From the NCBI GenBank assembly GCA_013115135.1, contig JABANP010000006.1, forward strand, positions 248,001 through 312,000: a stretch of DNA of 64,000 nucleotides. The letters run 5' to 3'. The position numbers and the translations under genes were made by a program. Under the pieces are notes generated by a model, which did not search any database, was not told the origin of the DNA, and saw only the letters and a list, made by a program, of their open reading frames with translations. Positions 12,012-22,337 of this stretch are shown in pieces (the first letter of the stretch is position 1; each line of letters begins with the position of its first letter). Source of the stretch: Perkinsus olseni (lineage: Eukaryota; Perkinsozoa; Perkinsida; Perkinsidae).

Positions 12012-12644
12012 CGCTACACGTTGTGGACCGAGTGCGAGTCGAGTTCTCAGTGATGGCTCATCACGTTGGCGGTAAATTAGGTCAAGATCGGAATCTGTAA
12101 TCATTGTAGGGAATCCGTCCCCCCGTCACAGCAATATGCGGGGTCCTGTCGAGATGCCCTGAAGCATCCGGGGCTCGAACATGAAATATCAAGGCATGCA
12201 AGATGAGCCAGACGAGATTCTCCTGAGAATTGCCGGTCAATCGCTCAGTCCATCGTACTTATTGTAACGGTGCCGCGGGGCAGGACTCTCGGGTCTCGGT
12301 ACAGCTTGAAAACTGTGTTGTGGTTCTTAGGCTACTGCACGGTGCTTCCGTATGAACAGATCACAGACGCCCATCGTCAGGTAGGGTAACGTTCCAAACA
12401 CTTGTTCTACTCACTATCAGGCGGGAGTGATACAGCTAACTAATCAACACGACGCATCTTTTGCGAAGGAGAAATGAGCTAGTGAAACGAATTGTGTTCA
12501 TGCGCATTCACAACTCATCCGCGGTTGTTTCCTCTTCCGTCCAGAGGCGGCCTTCGAATCTGCAGCGAAGAGCCAATTGGAGTAATGCCCGCGACTTGCG
12601 ATTCCAAGTTCATCACAACGACACCAGAACGAATATCTGACACG
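12012..12644. other. Convergent intergenic region
   Basis: This lies between the ends of two convergent genes (TPR protein on plus, dynein chain on minus) and presumably holds their 3' untranslated regions. No domain, tRNA or repeat was seen. Confidence 0.45.
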
Positions 12645-15600
12645 TCACCTAGTCCACTCTTCGGATCTCGGCTGATACACACTGCGATCCGCTTCATAGA
12701 GGGTAACTCGCCCCTCTGCGTCCCCGGCTAGAAGGAAACGTCCATCAGCACTCCAGGCAATCCGTTGAGGGGCGGACCCCGGGGTTCGAATACTGAGTAT
12801 CTTCGGGAGCAAAGCACTGTTCAGCTAAGAAGTGCGACACTTCTTTACTGGGGATTCAGTATTGCAGTTGAAGTTGCAGATGTGGAGCCCCTCGACAGTG
12901 GAGGCTGCCAGAACCGCTGGGTGATGGGGGTGCCACTGGACATCGGTCACTGTGTCCCTGAGACGGCCGAGGAGGATGTTGATGGCGTACGACATGCCAG
13001 CCGGTAGCGGGGCCTCACTTGAATGCGTCCACTGTTGCCGACGCAGGAGCGGGGGGCGTCTCGGAGATCCCGAGTATGCTAGAGAGGTCCGCCGTTCCGC
13101 TAGTCCTCTCTCGATCTCCTATCTTGTTGTTCTCGTCCACTCCAGCCATATTCCATAATTTAGCTGTCCAGTCTACCGATCCCGAGGCTAGTAGATCATC
13201 GAAGCCTCGTCTCACTAACAGAACAACGAGTAGCAGAAGCCACGTGTACAATTGTGCGAAGGTTTCGTTCTGAACACACCAAGTGGCTCAGCACATGACC
13301 CTTAGATCAATTTTCGCCCTAGTTAATATGCTTGTTCAAGCGATTCACCGCGATTCTCGTCGGTAGGGGAGGCAAATGACGAACCCTACCGGTCGGCTTC
13401 TGAGTAGCACGAATGTCTCGGAGAGGGTGACAGTCCAATGCAGTGACCATTCCGTCATGAGCCAGTAGACTAGCCTTCGTCACTTGCCATGGGGTGCTAT
13501 TCCCTGTAGTACTGTCCAATCGTGCCTGACTTCCCACGCACTAAGTCATCATGTGGGTCGTGGATTCCTACCCTCACAACGTGACCATCGTGAGTTCCCA
13601 AGGTAATGAGGTTAGCATCAGTATCAGAGAATGCAACAGCAGATATCGAATAGTCTTTCTGGTCGCTGTCACGTAGCAGCACCGAATGATGGGGCTCGCT
13701 CTAGGAAAAGGGCGTATCGAAACAGGATGGCGGCGGCTTCCTACCAGCTGAGCCGTGCTCCACAAACATACCTTCCCCTCACTTGATACCGTCGTCACAT
13801 GATGAGCATTCCGAGTTCCGACAATTTCCATCCCACATATGGCTTGAGTGTGCATGGGCGAGACAAGAGACGGGGAGCCACTGTAGGGCTCGTGGCTGCC
13901 ACCAAGACCGCCAACGGTTGGTGACCACTGAACTGGTGAAAACTGAAACAAAGATATCTCCGGAGCACATTCTCGGTCATGCCCTTCTCGTCATGAGAAA
14001 GAAAACTCATAGCTCAAAGGGAGTTCAGGCCACACATTCCGTATGACCCCAACATGGTTCCTTCGTATCACTAGAAGCGTACTTCGACGATGTTATAACG
14101 CACCAAGTTTGCTACGGCTTTATCGCATGCCCTGCTTCAGCCAACAACAGCGTTGAGCATGACGCCCTTCTTGAGATAAGCATTTCTGACGATCTATATT
14201 CATAAGTTGCAGCTCTACCCGGACGAAGTCACTGGCCTCGGATCACTCCTCACGTGACACGCTACGCACTCAATCCAATTTCCCTGCCTAACCTTGGCTC
14301 TGGTATCCCAAATCAATACGCTTCCACTGACGGAGCCTCCCAGGTATATAGTGGGATTGAATTTATCGCTCATGGCGGTGACAACAGCAGTGTGACTCCG
14401 GAGCAAGAATTCTGGCCGCTTCGGCATCGCCAAGGACCAGACAGATACAGCAGGGCTCTGAAAAGTCCAATATACAGTAGCATGTGGTCGTGATAACAAT
14501 AAGCAATACACCCAGTCATTTTTCAGTTCTCCCTGAGGCCGACCCGTTCGAGGGACCCATACAACCGGGCACGAACGAGAAGATTCGAGCCGCTCGAATC
14601 GAGCGTACAAGTCCCAATCTTGAACTGCAGACCACGAGGAATGCTGGAAATGAGCCGAGAACTAGCAAGAGTGTATCACACTGTGTGATGCCTCACAAGC
14701 AGCAAGAATTACAACAACCGAGGGAGTAAGCGAATGGCTACTGTGGTTTTCTCACTGCGAGAAAATCCCAGTAGTAACTAACCTAAGCAACAAGGGAAGT
14801 TTGATGCCAAATTCGCATGCAAAGGGCAAACCTTTCGACACACCTCTCCGTTGAGTTTGTTCCGCTGCCATGAACCAGCACCGCCAGCGGCTATGAAGAG
14901 CTCGGGGACACCACTGTGCCACCGCACATCTGTTATCTCGCCAAGACGTCCTTCCTCTCCGAATCGAGCAAACCTGAGCCCAGTAATGCACACCACTCCG
15001 CAGAAAATTATAATACAGCAGCTCGAGATGATGGAGAAAGCGAGGTGGCCTCGAAATTACTGGGCGAAGCACGTCGGACGCAACACCGGCGACGAGTACT
15101 CATTGACATTGTCAAGCGTTCCAACTACGCCACTACGCCCTGCTTACACTCGGTCCGTAGCTCGGAGAGGGACTGACTCTCCACCAGCAGCTGCCGACTT
15201 TCCTACATGCTCCTCTGTAGCGTAGTCTATAAATGGATCAATATCCATCGAGCCCTGAGAACAGTACGTCATATTGTGAGGCCTAAAACGATGAGGGTGA
15301 GAATGGATAAAGCAGAGTTCCACCAAGGCTCTTTCCCACAGAATTATATTATTGCCGCGATATCCTACTGGAAGGTCAGAAATGCCGATGGCTTTCTCAA
15401 CGATCTTGCTTGCACGCTGAAGAAATTCCTCGAAGTCTCGCTGCTTGCAGATATTCTCCTTCTCCTCCTCGGTGAGAATCACAAGATCGGCCCGCGCAGG
15501 GGCGCTGGGGATTCCGCGGTTGTCCTGGTTACCAGCCTGAGTGGCAACAGAAACCGGGATCGCCGATCTCAGATCGGTACGAGCAATCTTCCGAGTTTCA

Positions 15601-16778
15601 ACTCGCAAACTCACTCGCACGGCTGCTCTCATCTTGTCGAGAGCAGTTGACCCCCGACGCGGGAAAATCGGGTTCCGGACAGACGACCGTCGCCTTTGTG
15701 GCCTAGAGCTCATCAGCTGTGGCTCCTGCTCTGTGGCAACGTCCACCTCTGCCGACACCGCCCCTGCGAAATAGCAACGACTAGTTACTCCAAGTCGAAG
15801 GCGTTCCTTGACCACTTGCGATTCACAAATCCTCGAACTCCAGTTTCGCAGGGAGAGCGCTAACTGACTTCATGCACTGAGCCTTGCGTTGCAAATCGCT
15901 GGGGCCGACCCTTCCGACCTCGAGTTACTTCAAAACGAGGAGAGGCCCATTGTTAGAGACTCAATGAGATCGATCAAAAGAAGCATCTTTTCATTGCCGG
16001 CAGAAGATTCCACCATCCCACCACCTCGCTCATCCGTCCTGTAAGAATTTTCGCACTGCGTAGACTTCTCATAGCTGTCAATTATGTCAGCAGGGCCCTT
16101 TTGAGCAGATAAACCATCTCCCAGAGACGTCATGCCACTGGTCCTCTCAGAGTCGATCCGGACCACCGACTGCGAAGTTACTAACGAGAGTAACCGATCG
16201 ACGCTGAGGATAAATCCCAAGTAACTCTACCGGTCTCTAATTTTGGTTTCCGAAATATAAGGGCTTTTACTCTGCTCGCTCCTTCCGGGGTTGTTTTGCT
16301 ATCTGACGACACAGCATATCCGCTAGGAAAGCGATGAAATATTGTCAAGAGAGCGCCGATCTACACAGCCGACACCCTGTATCCCCTAACGAAAGCAGAC
16401 TGAAGTCCAAAAGCGTCTAAACGGGTTCCTCAATCTCTCACTCCCCTTTGCCGCAGAGATATCGAAGTTCTCGAGACTCGCGAGCTGTTCATCAATGGTC
16501 AAGGTCTCTTTCAAGATCTGAACTCGAAAATGGAGCGTTATACGCGAATGCGAAATACTTCCTGGATCCGTCGATCGATGTAACTCGATGAAGCGTTATG
16601 GCTTTCTGCAAGGGCCGATGACCTGAGGTGGGATGTTTCGTATCTTTCACGGTTGACCTGAAAGAACGCACCTCACTCTGCTTGCTCGAAGTTTCCTCAG
16701 CTCTTCAACCCTCTTCCTTTGGGCCTCGACCGCCCTTCGATCTATACCACCGGCGTTAACTCCAGAGAATGCTTCCAT
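12645..16778 (-). CDS. DYNC1I: Cytoplasmic dynein intermediate chain, multi-exon WD40 protein
   Basis: The intermediate chain scaffolds the dynein motor and binds light chains and dynactin. Exons run right to left. The N-terminal coiled coil is at about 16778-16660 (EAQRKRVEELRKLRASR), followed by a linker helix at 15400-15340 (LTEEEKENICKQRDFEEFLQ). The WD40 domain then follows: LRSHTAVVTAMSDKFNPTIY and GSVSGSVLIWDTRAK (14430-14280), MHTQAICGMEIVGTRNAHHV and EGKVCLWS (13860-13760), YSISAVAFSDTDANLITLG (13650-13590), LAHDGMVTALDCHP (13460), DDLLASGSVDWTAKLWNMAG (13195-13140), and SADGRFLLAGDAEGRVTLYE (12740-12690). The stop is at 12647-12645. These match the dynein IC repeat order closely. 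The start is placed at an in-frame ATG; an upstream ATG at 16838 is possible. Several exon joins were not resolved. Confidence 0.9.
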
Positions 16779-16989
16779 TCGGGAATCAATAACAGCCCAC
16801 TTAATAGAGCCAAAGAATACGCATTTTTGCCCAGCCAACTGACAACTGATTACAACGCAGAAGCTCAGGCAGTAGAAACAGCGAACTGATAAGGGTTCAC
16901 TCTGCCAGAGGTACTCACAGGGCCGCTTGCATCTTGCCTAGAACCTGAGTCGCGATCAACTCAGTCTCCCTGGAGTACCACCGATATCA

Positions 16990-17636
16990 TCAACATTCGA
17001 ACGCGCCCCTCAATACTTTCTCAGCTTCTTCAGGAGTTATCATCTCCTTAGCACTAGCAGGAAACTTGAGACCCAACGTATCGTTGGTGTACCGCGGGAT
17101 CACATGAACATGAACATGCGGAACCTGAGCTTGCAACGGTAGCGGAGAGACGAAAAACTCCGTGATCAGAAATCACCTCCTGTCCGGAGCACTTCCCGTT
17201 GTTTTGACAGATGTTGAGTCCATCGGCGCCAGTGCCTAGAAGAAATAGATCTCTACCCAAGTTGCGCATCCATCAGTTCGTAGTACCTTCTTTGACCGCC
17301 TTGGCAAGCTTAGGAAGATCAGCCAGAAAGGCCGCGGCAACATCTGCGGGCATAGCTTCCATCGTGGCATACCTGAAGTGGAAGGGCTTCAATGCCAGAT
17401 GTGTTGGGTGAACACAGTACCCCTCAACCTTCGGTAGCAACAAGGCATGACCTTCAGTCACCGGAAATGCATCCAATATGGCGAGTGAATGCTCGGTCTC
17501 AAAAATCTTATGGCAGGGTATCTAGTAGTAGTGAACGATGAGTCGCCTCGATCACCTTCCAACCTGCATGGTGTACTACCTCGCCTCGAATAATCTTGGC
17601 AAAAATATTGTTGTGATCGTATTCTGCGCCTGACAT
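16990..17636 (-). CDS. HIT (histidine triad) family nucleotide-binding protein, five exons
   Basis: HIT proteins hydrolyse or transfer nucleotides from adenylated substrates. Exons 17636-17580, 17521-17421, 17372-17287, 17235-17177 and 17124-16990 join in frame to 145 residues, typical for the HINT/HIT1 branch. Features are the N-terminal NIFAKIIRGE-IPCHKIFE, then LDAFPVTEGHALLLPK, then the NICQNNG segment, and finally the catalytic triad VPHVHVHVIPRY (HxHxH). All four introns are GT-AG and 48-60 nt. The start ATG at 17636 gives the usual distance to IFAKII. Confidence 0.94.
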
Positions 17637-17965
17637 CTTCGTAGGAAGTCTTTGAAAGTCCTTCAAAGTATAATAAGGAAGTCTGGATATTTTTCCAAAC
17701 GGGAAATTTCATAGTGCCATACAGTCGACCGACTACGATACAGGAATGTCCGAATGTACACAACTCGGTATCTTGCTACTCGTTACGACACATTTTGCTC
17801 GCTGGGCAAGCCCTGAGCAAATCGTGATAGCGGGCCGGGCTATTGCTGCTTCAGATGCTGAAGGCACAATGACTCACAAGGTGAGCTATGTTGCGGCCAG
17901 TAAGCGCTGCGTAACAGTCTTTATTGATATCAGAGGAAAGCGAACGGTGAAAACAAGAATACTAT

Positions 17966-18038
17966 GGTCGATGCAGGGCTCGAACCTGCGACCCTCGCGT
18001 TATTAGCACGATGCTCTAACCGACTGAGCTAAACAACC
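17966..18038 (-). tRNA. tRNA-Ile (AAT)
   Basis: The minus strand reads GGTTGTTTAGCTCAGTCGGT onward with D arm AGCTCAGTCGGTTAGAGC, anticodon loop CTAATAA (anticodon AAT) and T arm GCAGGTTCGAGCCCTGC. The acceptor stem has one T-T mismatch and one G-U pair, so it may be slightly decayed, but boxes A and B are good. It stands between the HIT and DGAT2 genes. Confidence 0.85.
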
Positions 18039-18434
18039 TCTGACAAAGTTAACCCTCAAGCAGATCCGAAGCGGCGAGCGCGCTTGCACATGAATACAAT
18101 CTCGACCGGTTAGGTTCTATCGGAGTGACTTTATATGTAAAAAGTGCCTCGATCACCTTCACTCCCACCAATATAAGTTAACTTAGAGCAAATGACAAGA
18201 TTATTGAGTAAACTGACCTGCTATCGCAGGAATCCGTCCGAGCACGAGAGCACATGCACGCGTGCAGGTTGCGCGGTGCAACACCAATCAGGGAGACAGA
18301 CTGCAGCGCACTGAATCACTTCGATGAGATGTCCGCGAGCACTCGCGTAAAGGTAGAAGAAAGTTGAGAAATGGCCAATCTTTGCCACCCTGAAGTTCGG
18401 AACGGCTCCCAATCATCAGAGGAGATCCCCAAAC

Positions 18435-19552
18435 ATGCTAATCACGCGAAGTCACAGGGTCCGGCTACTCTCCATCGGGATATCTTCCAGGGCACTCTAT
18501 TTTGTGTTAGATACACAGATGAACCCGCCCCAAGACTTCAAGCGACAGCTACTACTCGCCCTAGCACTATTTCTTCTTCCGACAGCGGTAGTTGGCGTCA
18601 ACTGCCGATCAGCTTTCTCAGGACTCGTTCTGTCATACCTAGTCTACTTCTTCGACGGATCGGAATACAAACCGTGGAGCAAGTAAGCAGATAAGAGCGG
18701 CGTCAATGGCTCCGCGTCGCGTTTCAACAGGTTCTGGCCTGCTTTTTACAAGCTCTTCCGGTGGTCCCACACGCGGAACTTGCATAGCTTCGCCACCAAT
18801 GTTCAAACCGTATTTGTGAACAAGGGGACCCTAGTCAAGCACCCAAAAGTCATCTACTCCTTGCACCCTCACGGCGTCATGTCCATGTGCCATCCTCAAG
18901 CATTCTTCAGCGTTCCGCACGAGACGTGCAAGCTAGCCGCCTCCGTTTGCTTCAAGGTCCCGCTTATGAGAGAGGCCTACCTCTGGTCTGGCATGATCGA
19001 TGCGGGACGCCCAACTTGCATGAAGGCTCTCGAACACGGATTCAGTCTCACCATTGTCGTCGGGGGAACTCGCGAGCAGTTGATACCCTATTCTCCCACC
19101 CATGATACGGCTTTATGCAAGTCAAGGAAGGGCTTCATCAAGCTGGCTAGAGATGCTGGCCGAATACCCATCGTTCCGTGCTATTCCTTCGGAGAGTCCA
19201 TTGCCTACGGTAAGACTCGTCGACTCTGGGGGATGATGCTGTACTCTCAGAGACGAGCGATTTCCTATTGCCGTTTCGTCGCTGGTTGCAACGCCGAATC
19301 GGTGTGGGTTGGGCCATAGCGAAGACTTGGCGCCCGAGGCGGCTCAAAGACTTTGTTCTCGTTGTGGGAACTCCTATCGAATGGGAGGAGGTGGACACAG
19401 TAGAAACCATTCACCGCAAGTGAGCAAGTCACACCGCGTTTCTCGCCGCCTTTCAGAGCGCATTCAGGTACGTTACTGCGGTAAAAGATTTGTTCTATGA
19501 GCATCGCGGTGACTACGTTGAATACGCGGATCGAGAACTACTCATCAAGTGA
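18435..19552 (+). CDS. DGAT2: Diacylglycerol acyltransferase type 2 (DGAT2 family), four exons
   Basis: DGAT2 enzymes make triacylglycerol from diacylglycerol and acyl-CoA at the ER. Exons 18435-18682, 18731-19209, 19251-19419 and 19468-19552 join in frame; introns are only 48, 41 and 48 nt, all GT-AG. The order is an N-terminal hydrophobic hairpin (LLLALALFLLPTAVVG, then LVLSYLVYFFDG), the catalytic signature YSLHPHGVMSM, the acceptor-site region SLTIVVGGTREQL, RKGFIKLARDAGRIPIVPCY, and the C-terminal LKDFVLVVGTPIEW with KYVTAVKDLFYEHRGDY. About 326 residues is usual for the family. Acyl acceptor choice (diacyl- versus monoacylglycerol or wax) cannot be read from sequence. Confidence 0.94.
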
Positions 19553-19960
19553 TGCTCAACCTGCCGTGGACATTACTTTTAGACAGCGATTCTGTATCAC
19601 TTCTCATCGTTCACCTGCAACGGTTGAGTTAACTTAGTTCATGGGAGGCTGCATCTTGAGCCCCTCCGTCAGCCCAGAAACTTGTTTTCCAAGGAAGTCG
19701 CATATGATGTTTGCTCATTACCAGCTACCGAACATGGGGTTCTCTTTCGACCACGCAATACATTCCACGGTTTCCGCTTCTATATATGATCGAAAGTATC
19801 GTTTGTTCGGGCTGGTCGTTCGCAATACCATGTCCAGTTTAGCTTAGCAACAACTCTGCCTCTTCTTACCCCAGTTCGGTGCTGGACACTCAACTCAACA
19901 TACCGCGCGGAGTAGGGTAACAACAGCGTTAGACATCATAAATTCATATAAACATGGAGG

Positions 19961-21640
19961 TCACTCAGCCGCCGAACCATAAGAGCCAGAATTTGCTGGC
20001 GGACCCTCGTCGAACTCGAACCCGTCCCATTCGTTCGACACGCCCCCAGACCTGCGATCGCTTTTCCCGAATAACGAGGAGTTCCCTGAAACAACCCACA
20101 TATGCTCTACCTCAGGCCGCGGGTTTAGATCTCACCGAAGGCTGTTCTCAGTTTTGTTGCACCATGACCAAGCGTCGCCCCGGGAGAAGTCAAAAAGCGT
20201 CCTGCAGCCACGGCTGGCCCCTCATCCCAAGCCACCACTCCCAAGAGCGCTGCTGTGATCAAAACGATCATGAAGGAGAATGTGCCCAGCAGGGAGGGGG
20301 AGTTCGTAGTCGGCACAGTCATCGATCCGCGGACTAAGATCAGACCAGGTTGCTGACTGGTCCCGTAGGCGCCTGCTCACCTCGCGGTAAGACGGAGTGC
20401 TGATCACCCTTCATTACGGTGGCAACCTACAGAGACAAGCTTCGACAAAGGGGGCGCTCCTGAGTACATCACCCCCTTGCTGTTCTTGGCTAGGTCGATA
20501 ACGACCCTTGTTGCTCGGACTGACTCGCGACATAGCGATCCCATCTCTTTGCCCTTTTCCACTTGCTCAGATAAGCACGCCAGCACTCCCCTGACAAGAC
20601 AGTATCGTACTTGTCGACGTGCGCAAACTTCATACCGCTCCATGGTGTCTTCTGTCCCACAATACTGGGATATTGATACCGCACACACGAAGGGGAGTGA
20701 TTTCTCGACCGATTTCACACAACTTTTCGAGACTTCCTGCGCCCGGAGGCCCAAGCAGTGCAACCTGCGACAAGATCCCGCAACCATCCGCCAGATTTAT
20801 TCGCCAACCTCGATTTCTGCATCCCCACAGTGATATCACTCTTGCCCACACTCGGTTCCTTGGGACATAGCTGAGCCACGTCTTTCTCGCAGGGGTCGTC
20901 CAGAGGAGGACCGTTCTTCATGATGAGCTTCTTAAAGAAATGCGGCTCGTCTCCACCAAATGGCTGAATAAAGATCGAGTTTGGATTGTACATAATGCCT
21001 TATGCAGTGGACTGGGCAAGTGCCAAATTAGACGCCGGTCCTTTTTTCTTATCATTGAAGTTAATCCCTAGCAGATTCCAACGTTTTTCGCCGAAAAACT
21101 CAGTACGGCGCTCCGTCATATCCTAGGATGCTGATCAACCGCAGTATTCTACTTTACAGTTCACACTTCTCGATTACGGTCTGAGAGCGATGCGAACGGT
21201 AGTGTTCAACACTACACGAAGTATTCCGACGCGCAGACCCTGGAGCCCAGACCAGTCTCACCGATGGATTGGCCCCCTGTCCCAGATCGTCGAGTATATG
21301 ACTGAGTAAAGAGTCCATAATCCCGTCCCCTGGCCCCATTGAACCATGCACAGGGAACAACTTGTTGATGTCGTCGAGAGGGATGGGAGGAGACGACAGG
21401 GGCTGATGCGGATGACCCTCCATTGACGAGGGTCCACCACCGCCAAGGATGTCGCCCAGGGGTATGAACTGATACAAGAGTGGATCTACTTCTCGACAGC
21501 AAAGCGGAGTCGCACGGCCGCCCCATCTCCTATTACCCTCACGTGTACTCCTCTCCCCGCTGCTTGAACCAACAAGAAAAGAGCCACCAGACTTGAGATA
21601 GGCGAGCCCCTGGGATGAAGCATTTAGTATCAACAAAGTC
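19961..21640 (-). CDS. Cysteine-rich GLG1-repeat-like single-pass membrane protein (5' end uncertain)
   Basis: The exons suggest a secretory-pathway membrane protein with cysteine-rich repeats like those of Golgi apparatus protein 1. A Pro/Gly-rich part (PLDDINKLFPVHGSMGPGDG) is at 21370-21310. The repeats lie near 20910-20520: DPCEKDVAQLCPKEPSVG and later VLACLSEQVEKGKEMGSLCR, with paired Cys spaced as in that family. A membrane segment FSFMIVLITAALLGVVAW is at about 20280-20230. The last exon encodes an acidic tail (NEWDGFEFDEGPP) ending at the stop 19963-19961. The signal peptide and first exon were not identified. Exon joins between 20500 and 21150 are incomplete. The family call rests on Cys spacing and topology. 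Confidence 0.6.
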
Positions 21641-22337
21641 CTACGAGAGCCGACTCAAAATAGGATAGAGCCGCAAACACTGCACGATCCGTTACGAGGA
21701 TCGCGACGTTCTCCGATACGAAGGCTCCTTGGCGATCACCACGTGTACGTGGTCTATCACGTAAGAACCCCTCCTGTTCTCTGGCCGGCCGTATAAAAAT
21801 TATGATCATTCCGATCATTTCAAGAGAACAAATGGAAAAATGCGTTGTTCCCTCGAAGAGATAAAAGGGAAATGTCAGCAACACCTGGGGATATGTTAGA
21901 GGTAACATGTTGACGATCACGCGTATTGACGCAACTCGCGTACAATCGATATCGCGTGATCGGCAATACGTTCGGAAAAAGAACTTGCACGAGGGATCGA
22001 ACCTGCGCCGCCCGAGAGAATGCGAAGTTGTAGCGGTACTCAGCGGAGCCATTGCGGCATTCAATAAGCACACTGGAATGGATTCGACCTGGTTTTACTG
22101 AGCATCCCGTATGAATGAATCCGTAGCCTATGAGCTGGCGAGAATGCGTCGCCTCGGCCAGCTTTCGTCCATCTACAGCTCCGTCTTTGTGTCGTGACGA
22201 CGCTTTCGTCTCAGCTGTAACGACTGGGGACTCAATTTCGGGTGAGATTGAAAATTCTCTCGTAGCTGGTTACTGAGGGAGGTCAGTCCGGTACACCGTC
22301 AGTCGTTGTCTTTTACGAAGCTCGACCTGATCCCCGC
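21641..22337. other. Intergenic region upstream of the FUSC-like gene
   Basis: No assured gene. A minus frame at 22073-21641 contains a hydrophobic stretch (LPLTYPQVLLTFPFYLF) that could be a first exon or signal region for the Cys-rich gene to its left, but no splice chain was found. Bases 21988-22012 resemble a tRNA T arm without the rest of a cloverleaf. Confidence 0.35.

Noticed and set aside
19210..19319. DGAT2 ending at the in-frame stop at 19317
   Set aside because: Removing the 41-nt GT-AG intron continues the family's C-terminal region, so the earlier stop is only intron read-through.
21985..22060. tRNA-like sequence (a T-arm-like ggatcgaacctgcg block)
   Set aside because: The T stem has two mismatches and no acceptor, anticodon or D arm could be folded around it. 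At most it is a remnant of a tRNA 3' end.
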